From the NCBI GenBank assembly GCA_025917655.1, contig CP084611.1, positions 2,790,001 to 2,854,000 of the forward strand: a DNA stretch of 64,000 nt, written 5' to 3'. A program made the position numbers and the translations under genes. Position 1 is the stretch's first letter. Every line of letters begins with the position of its first letter. The notes under the pieces were generated by a model. That model did no database searches. It was not told where the DNA came from and worked only from the letters and a program-made list of their open reading frames with translations. Source of the DNA: Chlorella sorokiniana (taxonomy: Eukaryota > Chlorophyta > Trebouxiophyceae > Chlorellales > Chlorellaceae). Positions 35,133-48,515 of the stretch are shown piece after piece.

Positions 35133-35619
35133 GAGTCTGGCTGAAGTCTGCAGCTACCGCAGCGGAGGGACGGTCGGAACCTGTGCAACAATGGCAGCAG
35201 TGAGGTGTAGGCTATTCAGTGTGCAGTCGGCGGTAAACTCACGATCGGAACTACTATTGATGAACTGAAACGCCAGTCGACAAGCTGGGATCGCTGAGAA
35301 TCAATCTGCTCCTCTGAACCTCTCTTGTCACTTTCGCAGGGCCTACCAATGACTATCAAATAATACTCTGAGGCGAAATACGTGTTTCACTGCGTCATAA
35401 AGCCGGCCAAGGAGGGGCTCTGTACATCCACCTCGGATTTATTGTGCAGTAGACGGCTGCCCAACACGTTCCGCTCCCACGTGGGTCAGCGGTGTTAACT
35501 GATAAACGTGTCTTGCAGCTGACGTGCTGTCCTACGGAGAGCGGCAGCCTTCTCTTCAGCCAGCCACACGCCCGTCCAAGCAGCGTTGTTCGAGACACCA
35601 GATTGAGGGTCTGGCCACT
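35133..35619. other. Divergent promoter region SDR/DUF2358
   Basis: Between the start codons of the SDR gene (-) and the DUF2358 gene (+). Relatively AT-rich. No gene seen. Confidence 0.6.
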
Positions 35620-37060
35620 ATGGCGGCCACAGTCCGCCTCTCAGTGGCCTGCGGGCCCACCGCCACCCCTGCCCGCAGCGCTGGCGGCAGGCAACCAGGC
35701 AACAGCCGAAGGCTGCCCTTCCGGCTTCAACCATTGATCATAGAGCTGGATCCCGCGGCAGGCGCGCAGGGGCCGCCGGGGGCTGCTGCGCCAGCAGACG
35801 CCGTTGCGGCGGCACTGGCGCCCAGCATAAAAATCGGCAGCAGTTGCAGCACTGGCAGCCTACAGCAGCGCTCCGCTTGGCGGTTGAGGCCTCTGCTGGG
35901 GCATGTTCGGCCTCCAGCGGAGCGGGCAGCAGCAGCCGAGCGGGTGCAGGGGCCAGCGCCGGCTGCGTTGCTGCCGTCCGCGGTCGCTATGTCTGACCAG
36001 CTGGGCGTGCAGCTGAATGAGCCGCCGCAGCGCGAGCAGGAGCAGGAGGAGCAGGATGAGGACCAGCGGGACAAAGACTTCTTTGCCAACGTGGGGACGC
36101 CATCCGCACGCTGCGCGAGGACTACCCCCTGCTGTTTGCCAAGGACCTCAACTGTGAGCGGCTGCCCCTCCTGCCAGGGCGGCCGGCCCTCCTGCCAGGG
36201 CGGCCGGCAGCATGGCTGCCCGCCTTCACACCCTGCCACCTGTTCAGCATCAGCAAGCACGCGCGTCTTCCCCCCTTTCCGCTGCAGACGCCATCTACCG
36301 CGACGACCTGGTGTTCAAGGACCCCAACCTCACCTTCCGCGGCCTGAAGAACTACCGCGTCATCGTGTGGAGCCTGCGCTTCCACGGCCGCCTCTTCCTG
36401 AAGGCCGCCCATGTGCAGGTGCTGCGCATATGGCAGCCGCAGGACGCAGTCATCAAGTGAGCCTGGGGTGGGCGCTCTGGGCGGGTGGGATGCCCGGAAC
36501 CCGCCACCCTCCGCTGCTGAACCTCCCTCCCCTGGCTGTGGCTGCTGCCTTGGGCAGTTGTTCTGCAGTGGCTCGCCAGGTGCAGCAGTCCCAAACTGTG
36601 CAGCGGTGGATTCACATCCCATCGCGCTATCCCGCCTCCTTGCAGGCTGCGGTGGCAAATCAACGCAACACCGCGTGTCGGCTCCCCCGGGCACCTTTGA
36701 CGGCATTTCGGTCTACCGCTTGGACCGCCGCGGCCGCGTGTACCAACACGAGGTGACGGATGTGCAGCTGCGGGACCCGCCCATCACCAACCCCTGCTCT
36801 ACGGCCTCAACTTCATCCTGTCGCCGCGGCCCCAGGTCCAGCAGATGCCCTGCCCAGGTGAGGCGCGGCGTGTGCGCACTCGTGTGCGCCCAGCCCCCAC
36901 ACCAGCCCCAGCCCGGCCACCCCCTCACAGCCCTGACTGCCACTGCACCGCAGGCGGGTACTACGAGGACCCCGGTGAAGACTCCCTGCCCGAGGTGCTG
37001 GCTTCAGCGCCCGCTCTGCTGGATTTTGCTGCGGTGTCCTGCAGTGCGTCGCACGAGTGA
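35620..37060 (+). CDS. Plastid-targeted DUF2358 (NTF2-like) protein
   Basis: Conserved in plants, algae and cyanobacteria; biochemical role not established. The first about 120 residues from ATG 35620 are Ala/Arg/Pro-rich and fit a plastid transit peptide. The domain begins RDKDFFANVGDAIRTLREDY after restoring one G in the run 36093-36096, continues PLLFAKDLN, then splices to YAIYRDDLVFKDPNLTFRGL and KNYRVIVWSLRFHGRLFLKA. Next come VLRIWQPQDAVIK, GTFDGISVYRLDRRGRVYQH and VTDVQLRDPPITNPLLYGLN, with a last exon GGYYEDPGEDSLPEVLAS. Stop TGA 37058-37060. The domain is full length. Intron 1 carries a 21-bp tandem repeat. Confidence 0.87.
36166..36207. repeat. Two tandem copies of a 21-bp unit in DUF2358 intron
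   Basis: Two perfect adjacent copies (36166-36186, 36187-36207) beginning ccctcctgccaggg and ending cggccgg. They sit just after the donor site of the intron, whose acceptor is near 36289. Confidence 0.9.
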
Positions 37061-37460
37061 TGCTTGTTTTTGTCCCTGTCTTTGTACAATAAGTGTGTAT
37101 CAAGCAAACCCTTCTGAAGCCTGTGCCGCTTTTGGCCAATGATAGCTCCAATGTTGCTGGCGTTGCATGTATTGTTTTCATGTGAGATGAATGAATATGC
37201 AGAGCACGCATGTGTGTTTTGTTTCTGAAGAAGCGGCCCGTTGCAAAATTGATCGATCGAATGCAAATGCAAGAGGGAAATTGGGAGGGAGCATGCGTGG
37301 CGTAGTACAACAGGGAGCGGCAGCAGGGAGCAGGAGCGGAATTCACAAAACGTGCGCACTGGGGAAAGGAAGTACCAGGTAGTATACATGTCGGCATGGG
37401 TCTCGCCATGCGGCCAACACGGCTGCGACGACCCTTCATGGTCGGGTTGCTATGGTCTTT
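37061..37460. other. Convergent 3' regions DUF2358 / DnaJ-type protein
   Basis: Tail-to-tail spacer. AT-richer than the genes, with no gene seen. Confidence 0.6.
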
Positions 37461-38213
37461 TCACTGCCGGAAGTTGCTGGTGCGCTCGTCTCTCTTGATG
37501 ACCACGCGGGCCTCAATGGGCACGGCGGTGCCACCACCACGGCACGAGCTGCAGATCATGGCCCCGCTGCCACGGCATGTGCTGCAGCCGCGGTCACCGT
37601 CCGACCACCTGGTGCACCAGCATTCCACATAGCCGCTGCCGCCGCAGGTCTCGCACTCGGTTCGGGGCCCGTCCTCGGGCTCGCTCTGCAGCCAGGACAG
37701 CAACTTAAAATTAGCACCTGCTCTTGGATTTGGCGGGCTCTTAAGGGGAGTGGTTGTTCCCATGCCCACTCGGTTGATTGCAACCATGAACAAAACACAA
37801 AGGCAGAAAACATTCCCAGTCCAGCAACTGCAGCAGCCTTCCCGCCACTGCGGCGGGGCCCTACCAGACCACTGGAACCGCAGACCGCGCTTCAACAATA
37901 TCAATAAGGATGCAGAAGCAGTTGCAGTTGCCTGCGGCCGCACCTGCTGTTGGAAGAAGAGCCTGGTGGCCAAATACACCACGCCTGTCCACGCCACCGC
38001 AGAGGCTGCTTGCACCACAAGGCCGGCAGCAGCTGGCTCTGATGCTGTCAGAAAGCCGCCAGCCAGGGCCGAGGGCCGTTGCTGCAGGCGACGACGGCAG
38101 GGCAGGGTGCTGCTGCAGGGTCTCGCCAGGGCGGGCCGGCTGCTGCGCGCTCCGACGCGCTCCGGCGCAACAGCCTCACGACTGGTCAGGCTGGACGCTG
38201 TTGCGGCGCTCAT
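37461..38213 (-). CDS. Organellar DnaJ-type zinc-finger protein
   Basis: Starts at ATG 38211-38213 with a Ser/Ala/Arg-rich stretch (MSAATASSLTSREAVAPERV) that looks like a plastid transit peptide. A hydrophobic segment follows (ASAVAWTGVVYLATRLFF), perhaps a membrane anchor. The second exon, from about 37688, holds a DnaJ-like Cys-rich domain: CETCGGSGYVECWCTRWSDG, then CSTCRGSGAMICSSCRGGG, giving eight or more Cys in CxxC/CxxCxGxG style. It ends IKRDERTSNFRQ. No J domain is present. Plant proteins of this shape act in plastid protein folding and photosystem repair; a specific ortholog cannot be fixed from memory. Confidence 0.78.
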   Translation of the reverse strand: MSAATASSLTSREAVAPERVGARSSRPALARPCSSTLPCRRRLQQRPSALAGGFLTASEPAAAGLVVQAASAVAWTGVVYLATRLFFQQQVRPQATATASASLLILLKRGLRFQWSGRAPPQWREGCCSCWTGNVFCLCVLFMVAINRVGMGTTTPLKSPPNPRAGANFKLLSWLQSEPEDGPRTECETCGGSGYVECWCTRWSDGDRGCSTCRGSGAMICSSCRGGGTAVPIEARVVIKRDERTSNFRQ

Positions 38214-38500
38214 GTTAGCGAAGCTTGCCGGTGCTGGGAGTGTCTGGCTGTGAGCTGAAGGTTTGGAGAGTGTGAAGCAAGGGTGTAACGACGAAGATGA
38301 TTTCAAGCTTGAAGGATCGTGTAATAGCGAAGGACGGGTGAGGCGGCCAGCTTCATGGAGGCTGACCAGCACGCAGCAGGCTCCAGCGAACACACAGCAA
38401 GCATCACGTCAACTAAATTTCATCATGCTGATAGGATTCATGGGGATGGCATAGCGCTGGGGGTGGCGGATGAGGGCAGCCCCAGGGTTTGACGACCGGT

Positions 38501-41500
38501 TCATGCCGCCGCCATCGGCCAGTCTACCCTGCCCTCTGCGATCAGCGCCACAAGGCCCGGCACCGCCACCTCTGGCGGCTCCTGCCCCGCAAACACGGCA
38601 GTGCCCGCCACCAGTGCATTGGCGCCGGCGCTGGCCACCAGCCGCGCGTTGCCCAGCCCGATGCCGCCGTCGACAATGATGTTGATCGCCGGCCAGCGGG
38701 AGCGCAGCGCCGCCACCTTGGGCAGCACAGCGGGCTGGAACTTCTGGCCGCCAAAGCCCGCGCGCACACTGAGCAGCAGCACGGTGTCTACCGCCCCCGC
38801 TGCGCACAGAGGGAACACCGCCTCTGCCGGCGTTTCGGGCGTCAGCGCAATGCCAGCGAGCATGCCCATCGCGCGGGCCCGCGCCGCCAACGCAGCCGCC
38901 AGCTCGCAGCAGTAGTCGATGCCCGGGGCCTCAATGTGGAAGGTGAACTGGCGGGCGCCTGTGCGGCAAGGGGGCAGGATGCTCGGTGGGCCGCACGCTG
39001 GCCCCCATGCAAGGCAACCCGCCGCTGCTGAGGGCAAGGCGCTGCAGAGCGGCCCAGCCGGCAGGCCCCGCCCCACGCTTGGCCCAGCCCGCCCCCACCT
39101 GCTGCCGCCAGCTCATCCACATAATTCTCCTGCATCAGGGGCGGGGGTGCAGGCTGGCAGGGTGAGGCAGGGGCCTGGGCCATCGACGCCGTGCCCCACG
39201 GCCCTGCCAAGCGTGCTGCCCGCGCGGGCCCCGCGCGCACCGGGTGCACCACACACAGGTGGCAGTCCAGGAAGGCGTGGGGGACGGCCTTGTGCAGGGA
39301 CTTGACCTGGGGAGGGGGGCACAGGCAGGGGGCCCTGGAGCCCGGGCCCTGGACCCTGGAGCCAGCATGGGCATAGCGAACTGCGGCAGCGGCACGCGTG
39401 ACCTAGGGACGGCGGGGGGGGCGCACCACGGGCGGGCCGATGGTCAGGTTGGGCACAAACACGCCGTCAAAGATGTCGACGTGCACCCACTCCGCGCCGG
39501 CGGCCACCACGCGCGCCACGTCACGCGCCAGGTTGGCAAAGTCGGCCGACAGGATGGAGGGGGACACGATGCTGCGCAGGTCGGCGGCGGCCCGCTGCGG
39601 CGTCAAAGCCTGGCCCTGGCCCTGCGCCTGCTGCTGCGTGGCTGTCGCCTGACCCGCCGCCGCCGTTGCGTGGAAGCCGGGCTTGAGGGCCGGGTAGAGG
39701 CGGCGGTAGGCCGCGTAATGGCGGCGGTATTCGGCGTGCCGCTGCGGGTCGGGCGCACCACGCGATCCTGGGGGAAGGGGGGCAGGCGGCTGCGCAGCGG
39801 GTGTTGGGGGGCCGGCTGCAGTGAGGCTGCTCTGGCGCTGCTTGCTGGCGCCGAAGCGCTCCCTGTCGCTGCCAGGCGTGGCGCGCCCTCCACCCCCGCT
39901 ACCTCTGGCATCCACGCAACCCCTCAGCACGCGCGGCACCCCACCCCTCACCCACCTCGTGCACCATGCGGGCGCAGGCGGCGGGCACATCCGGGTACAG
40001 CCCCGCAGCCACCGCCGCCAGGATGGCGCTGCCCAGGGCGGGCGCATCCGCCACCTGCGCCACGGCAGGAGGGGGCGGGCAGGTGCAGGGAGGGTGTTGG
40101 GGCTCGGGGGGGGTGGCCAGCAGGCAGCGGCTTCTAGGCAGCCGCCAAAGCAGCTTGCCTTCCGGCTGGCTGTGCCACCCACACCGCCCTCCGTGCAGGC
40201 AGGCCCACACCATAACCCCCCACACAGATACAACAAAGGGGCCGAGCAATGGCAGGAGGCTGCAGGCAGCGCGCCGCACCCGCGTCAGCACACAGGGCAG
40301 CCCCGTCACGTCTGCGTGGATCTGCAGCCAGAGCGGGGAGCGCGTGGCGCCGCCCGCCACGGTGACGCTGGCGGGCGCGTAGCCGCTGGCGGCCATCGCC
40401 TCCAGCACCGCGCGCGTGCCGAAGCACACGGCCTCCAGCGCCGCGCGGAAGACGTGGGCGCGGCCGTGGCGCAGCGTCAGGCCCACCAGCGCGCCGCGGC
40501 TCAGCGCGTCGGTGTGGGGTGCGGCTGCCCTGGAAGTGGTCCAGGCACACCAGCCCCTCGCAGCCGGGCGGCACCCCCGCCGCCTCCGCATCCAGCGCCG
40601 CGCACCCGACTCCCCCAGCAGCCGCGCGCACCAAGCCACCGCGCTGCCCGTGCTCGTCTGGCCGCCCTCCACCTGTGCTCGCGGGGGAGGGGGGCTGTTG
40701 AGCGGGCGGGCAGCAGGGCGCACCGCAGCAGCTGCCGACGGCCGCCGTTGGCTGCTGCAGCCAGGCGGCGGGCTGTGGCACGCACCATGTGCACCCCGGC
40801 AGGATGGCGTCCGGGTACACGCCCCACATGCCCCGCCCCTGGAAGCTGCGCAGCAGGGGGTGGGGGCGGGGGCGGTGCGTGCAGCGGGTCCAGCCTCAGG
40901 GGGCATTCCAGCACGCAGGCTGCGCGCCCAGCCATGCTGTGCACGGCGGGCTGCTGCCCTGCTTCTGGCGGTACGGGCGGCACCACTGCGGGCGGCCCCG
41001 CTGCTCACATGCGGTCGGTGACGCCCAGGTGCAGGTGGCTGGACCCCGTCAGCAGCGCCAGCTGGCCCGCGCGGATCACGCCCAGCCCAACCATGCCCAC
41101 GTCGGCGTCTGGGGGCGGGCAGGCGGGAGGAGGGAAGCCAGTGGGCAGCGGCAGCGCACGCACGGCGGCCAGCAGCCCGGCGCACGCCCTCCGCCCCTGA
41201 GCACCCCCATCACTCCACCGCCCCCTCGAGCGCACCCGCCCCGCCCTGCGCCACGGCCAGCCCCTGCGGCAGGTCCAGGTGGGCGGCCGCCTCCGCCGTC
41301 AGGCCCCCACCCGGGCGCCCAGCGGCAGCACCTCGGGCGGCCACTTGTCCAGCAGCGCCTGCAGGCCCAGCGCGCAGCAGCGAGGCGGGCCACCCCCGCC
41401 CGCTGCGTGGAGTAGTGCCACCGTATGGATGCGTTGTTCAGGGAGGCCACCCAGCGGCCCGTCAGCTTGAAGTTGATGAAGTCCTGTCGGGCAGAGGAAG

Positions 41501-42453
41501 AGGAGGGGGTGAGGCCGGAGGAACATGCTGGGGCGTGGGTGGTTGACAGGCGCCCGCACTGGGTGGGAGCTGCGGCGGTTGCCGGACAAGCCGAGCCGGG
41601 AATGCAGGCATCCCCGCGTGACTTGCACGCTGGAGGACGCGCGCGCCTGCTGCCGCCCATCCAGCTCCCCCACCCCACCCCCGCCACCCGCCTGGTACTC
41701 GCAGATGCGGTGCGCCGCCTCGTACACGGCCGGCTCGCTGTCCCTCAGCCACAGCGCCTTGGGCACCATCCACTCAGCGCTGACCGGCCCCGCCCCGCCG
41801 CCGTTCACGGCCAGCGCCTCGTCGCCGGTGGCCGCAACGCGCGCCGCCTGCGCTGCGCTGCGCATGTCCATCCCTGCATGCGTTGCATGCAACGGCGGGG
41901 TTGCACGAGCCACCCTGCTCCCAAGCCCAGCCAGCAGCCTCGACACCGGCATCTTGCCCACTCCAGGCCTGGCTGGGAAGGCTGCACGCGCATCGACTCA
42001 CACAGCAGGGCGGGGCGCAGCGCGTCGCCCGCCGCGTCCAGCGCCACCACGGTGCAGCAGGTGGTGTCAACGCACAGGGCGGCCACCTGGGTGGGCTGGA
42101 TTCCGGCGGAGGCAACCGCCTCGCGCACCGCGCAGCCCAGCCCTGCCCACCAGTCAGCCGGCTCCTGCTCCGCCCAGCCAGGGGCGGGGAAGGTGGTGGG
42201 GTAGGGGGCGCTTGCAAAGGACAGGGGGCGGCCATCCAGGTCAAACACCCCGCACGGATCGACTCCGTGCCGCCGTCCACCCCTGCACACCAGGCCGAGC
42301 AGCAGGAGGGATTGGAGCTCCAATGGCTTGCAAAACTCAGCCATCGGGCCTGTTCTGCACTCCGCAAGCCCACAAACGCCCGGTGCAAGGAAAACCCCAC
42401 TTGCAGCCGCGCAAGCTGGCGCATTGTGCACCTATCACATATTTTTGGGACAT
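38501..42453 (-). CDS. Bifunctional D-ribulokinase (FGGY) - ribulose-5-phosphate 3-epimerase fusion
   Basis: N-terminal kinase: exon 1 (42453-42432) splices in phase to give [19 protein letters not shown], the FGGY nucleotide-binding start. Then [51 protein letters not shown] (general-base Asp), [27 protein letters not shown] and [19 protein letters not shown]. The kinase ends [21 protein letters not shown] Gln/Ala-rich linker of about 30 residues leads straight into a complete epimerase: [76 protein letters not shown] and IIVDGGIG; stop TGA 38501-38503. The epimerase Ser, His-x-Asp, DCHL His and VDGG Asp are all kept. Two one-base G/C-run gaps (42248-42251, 40516-40519) lie inside the kinase, not at the junction. 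No targeting peptide: likely cytosolic. Confidence 0.9.
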
Positions 42454-42641
42454 GGTTCTTCACAGTTGCCAAGTACAACGGCAGCATCGTTGTCTCCGGC
42501 TCTTAAAACCAAGCCGTGCTGTGAAAAGCTCCAGCACAGCACACCCTTGTAGAGCTCTTTCACACCTCGCCATCGCTCCATCGACATCTGATTGGACCTC
42601 GGCAGGCAGCTTGGGTATTGATAGCAGGCCCAACCACAACT
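42454..42641. promoter_or_regulatory. Short divergent promoter, fusion enzyme / lumenal cyclophilin
   Basis: Only 188 bases separate the two start codons. The segment must hold both 5' UTRs and promoters. I see no clear TATA element. Confidence 0.55.
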
Positions 42642-43762
42642 ATGTCGGCACTCGTGCAGAAGTGCCCCTTTAGGGCGGCCTCCGCAGCCCCTTTCAAGAC
42701 CACCAAGCCGTTCCGGGGTCTGGCTGCGATGATTCGCCCCCGTTGCGACTGCTCCGCCCAGCCGACCAGCGCCGCCACCGACAGCGGCGTGAACCCAAGC
42801 CCGACTGCTGCAAGCAAGCGCCAGCTGCTGTCGCTGGGTGCTGCAGCTCTGGCCCTGGGCGTGGCGCAGCAGGCGCTGGCTGAGGAGCAGCCTGTCGTGA
42901 CCCAGAAGGTGTTTCTGGATGTGGTGGTGGATGGGGAGCCAGACCTGTCCGGACGCCTTGTTTTGGGGCTCTATGGGCAGGACGTCCCCAAGACGGCCGA
43001 AAACTTCCGCGCCCTGTGCACCGGCGAAAAGGGTTTTGGCTACAAGGGCAGCATCTTCCATCGCATTGTCAAGTGAGGGCCTGATGAGGGTTTGCACAGT
43101 GGCGATGGTGGCATGAGAGGCCGCCGGCGCATGGCACGGGCGTTGCGCATGTTTCCGTGCAACGCAGGGCGCCCCCCTTCTCACCTGCAGCAATTTTGTT
43201 CTGCAAGGCGGCGACTATGAGAGGGGCGATGGCAGGGGAGGCGCCAGCATATACGGCCGCAAGTTTGCCGACGAGTCGTTTGCAATCCCGCACGCGCCTG
43301 GCGTCCTCTCCATGGCCAACGCGGGCCCCAACACAAACGGCTCCCAGTTCTTCATCACCACCGTTGACACCCCCTGTGAGTGGGTCCTACCTTGCAGCGC
43401 TGCCTACTCCTTGCTGGCATGCCGCTGAAGCCACGTGCAGCCCTGGCCAGCAGCAGCCCTGCGCCACAGCCACCGCTCCCACCGGTTCAACCCTCCATGC
43501 CGCAGGGCTGAACGGCCGCCACGTGGTGTTTGGCAAGGTGGGTGCCTGCTGACATCCATTGGCCTGCGCCATTTTATCTTCTCCCGACCTTCATCGACCC
43601 ACCCCGCAACCCACGCCAACCAAACTGACTCCCACATCCCCCCACCCCCCACAGGTGCTGGAGGGCATGGACCTGGTGGACCGCCTGCAGAGGGTGCCCG
43701 TGGACAGGGGCAGCCGCCCCATCAAGCGCGTCGTTGTCGCAGACTGTGGGCAGCTGGCCTGA
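42642..43762 (+). CDS. Thylakoid-lumen cyclophilin-type peptidyl-prolyl isomerase
   Basis: Cyclophilin PPIase. The N-terminus from ATG 42642 is bipartite: a plastid transit stretch, then [20 protein letters not shown] ending ALA before EEQ. This is a lumenal signal with a KR Tat-like start and an AxA cleavage site. The domain reads [40 protein letters not shown] and [13 protein letters not shown] (catalytic Arg of FHR). Across introns follow [63 protein letters not shown] and [12 protein letters not shown]. It ends [12 protein letters not shown] with TGA 43760-43762. Closest in pattern to plant TLP20/CYP20-2. Catalytic residues are complete. Confidence 0.92.
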
Positions 43763-43891
43763 GGAGGAATGGAGGATTGCTCGCTTGCACTGTGGAACAC
43801 GTGAAGCACATGAAACAGCAGAGGGGAGCTGGGGAGGCAGGTGCAGGCATGGCACCGTGAAGCAAGGTCCAGAACAGGGTTCGGCTGCACA

Positions 43892-45826
43892 CTAGGGCGG
43901 CTTCTGCACCCGCACTCGCAGCTGCAGCTGCACCTGGCGTCCCCACATGCGCTGCAGCTCCCGGCCGCCCCTCGCGCGATGGCGGTAATGGTGTCCCCGC
44001 CTCGCCCCAGCAGGATGCGCTTCTGGCTCTCCTGCGCCACCACCAGCTCTATCTCTATGCGCACTGCACAGCAGGCGCGCAAGGTGTCGGGGGCTGCCAG
44101 GTCCGCCCACAATCGCGTGCTGTGGGTATGCCCGCTCACACCCAGCGCGGAGGCGGCCCAAGCAGCCCTGCCCTGCGCTCCCCAGGGCTCACGCGCTCCG
44201 TCTGCAGCGGGTAGGCAGCTGGCCAGGCGTGGCTGGGTCTCATACGGCAGCTCCTTGTACAGCTTCAGGAACAGCTGCTCACGCACAGCCTCCAGGGCCT
44301 GCGGGGCGCAGCAGGTGGCAGCCAGCTCTCTCTGGGGCCCACAGCACCTGCTGGCGCCTGCACAGCGCCGCACCCTGCCCTCTGGCCATCCTACACCCCC
44401 TCGCCCCCTCGTCCCATCCGCACCCACACCCACACCCATCCACCCACCAGCTCCCCCTCCCCGCGGTCGGTGGCCTGCTGCGCGTCCAGGGTCCAGGCGC
44501 CGGGTGTGGCCCGCTCCGCCAGGAAGCCGCGCAGCTCGGGCACGCCGCGCCCTGGGGGGGGACGCGGCAGCAGGCAGGTTGGGCAGGAGAGCAGCGGAGT
44601 AGGTTTCTTGCTTGGGGAGAGCTTGCCCAGGGGTGCTGGGCAGCTGGATCACCCTCAGCAGGCAACCGTCCCCCTGCCCACAACTGCACAGCCCCCGATC
44701 CCCCACAGCTCGCACTCTCCCCACCCACCATCCAGGGCTGATATGAAGAAGACGTCCTGGAACTCCCGCAGGCGGCGCAGGCGGTCGGCCAGGGGCAGCA
44801 GCAGCGGGCGCTCGTGCCGAGGCAGCGCGTCTGCCTTGTTCAGCACCAGCACCGCGGGCGGGGGCTGCTGCTCAGGGGGCGCCCCTGCCAGCTGGCCCAG
44901 CCGCGCCGAGTCTGCCAGGGCGCGGGCCACGCGGGGTCTGGGCGCCGCACCTCCCGCGCCGCATCCACCAGGCACAGCAGCAGGTCGCAGTCGGCGGCGG
45001 TGGCCCAGGCGCCGCGCACGCGCTGCCCGTGCGCCGCGTTCAGGTAGTGACTGCGGCGGGGAGGGCAGAAGACGGCTGAGGTCGGGGCAGCTGGATGCCG
45101 GAGCGCGGGTGAGCCGGCCGGCTGCCAGTCCATCAAGGCGCTCCGCGCGCTCTTTGCGCCGCGCCCGCTCCTCTTCCCCAGCAGCAACTCACTCCTGGCC
45201 CACCACCCCGGGTGTGTCGTAGAGCACCACCTGGGCGGCTCCAGCGGTGAAGGCGCCCAGGCGGGAGGACCAGGTGGTGTTGGTCTTGGGGGACACGGCA
45301 GACACCTGGGGAGGCGGCCGGCAGGGCGGCAGAGCAGTGGGGCCCGCGTTTCAGCGCCTGCCCCACACCAGCGGCAGTGCACCTTGATGCCTTCCCCGTC
45401 TCAGCTCGCAGTGACACGTACGCTCATGGATCCACTCACCTTTGCCCCCACCAGCACGTTGACCAGGGTGGACTTGCCAGCGTTGGGGGCGCCCACCACC
45501 GCCACCTGCAGGAGCCGCTGCTGCTCGGCGGGCACGCCCTGCCCCCACCCCTCCATCTGCTGGTCCAGCCCCTGCTGCAGATCGTCTTCCCCCTCCGCCA
45601 TCAGCTTGGCATCGCGCCGCAGCTCAGCCAAGAATGCTGCTGCCTGCGGGTCCAGCCCCTCGTCACTCCAATCGCTGTCGGCGTCACTTCCGCTGCCTTC
45701 GCCACTGCTGCTGTCGCCATCGCAGCTATCGGAAGCCATGTGCATCGCAGCCGCTTGCACCCTGTACCTCCAGCCTCTCAGCAGGGGTTTACAGGCCTGC
45801 AGAAGGTCCCACTTCAGCTGCAACAT
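43892..45826 (-). CDS. ERA: ERA-family GTPase for small-subunit rRNA assembly
   Basis: Ras-like GTPase plus KH domain that binds the 3' end of small-subunit rRNA; in plants and algae it acts in organelles. G1 is VAVVGAPNAGKSTLVNVLVG; after an intron come VSAVSPKTNTTWSSRLGAF and G3 VLYDTPGVVGQE. G4 is VLVLNKADALPRHERPLLLP, then FISALDG. The KH part has VREQLFLKLYKELPYETQP and IEIELVVAQESQKRILLGRG (GxxG-like loop). The C-terminus is RELQRMWGRQVQLQLRVRVQ, read after a one-base gap at the C run 43968-43971. Stop TAG 43892-43894. The start is unsure: ATG at 45826, 45745 or 45739. The first would add a basic leader but overlaps a possible 3' splice site. An acidic Ser/Asp stretch (DSSSGEGSGSDADSDWSDE) precedes the G domain, which is unusual. 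Confidence 0.86.
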
Positions 45827-46066
45827 GAAAACATGCGTTCCCAGCGGTTGTTGATAGGTCGGCTCAGTATGTCGGGACAATTCCTAGATATCGTCTGCTT
45901 TGCATATGGACAAATTGGAAGCATGTCATTGTGACTGGCTCGCCTGCCACCGTGGCCGTGGAACTGCCATGGCTCGGCGTTCAGGGTCAGATTCGCGCTG
46001 CCAGAGTGTTTCAAGGTGCTAACACAGCACATTGTACGCATCCACAGCGTCAAGACCTCCATCAGC

Positions 46067-48515
<2,449 letters not shown>

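Noticed and set aside
36090-36100. Programmed ribosomal frameshift in the DUF2358 gene
   Set aside because: The site is a plain G run with no slippery heptamer or downstream structure evident, and equal one-base gaps occur in many unrelated genes.
39821-41200. Very long open frame on the plus strand opposite the ribulokinase
   Set aside because: It is a shadow of the GC-rich antisense gene. Its translation is Arg/Pro/Ala low-complexity with no family pattern, while the minus strand has clear kinase motifs.
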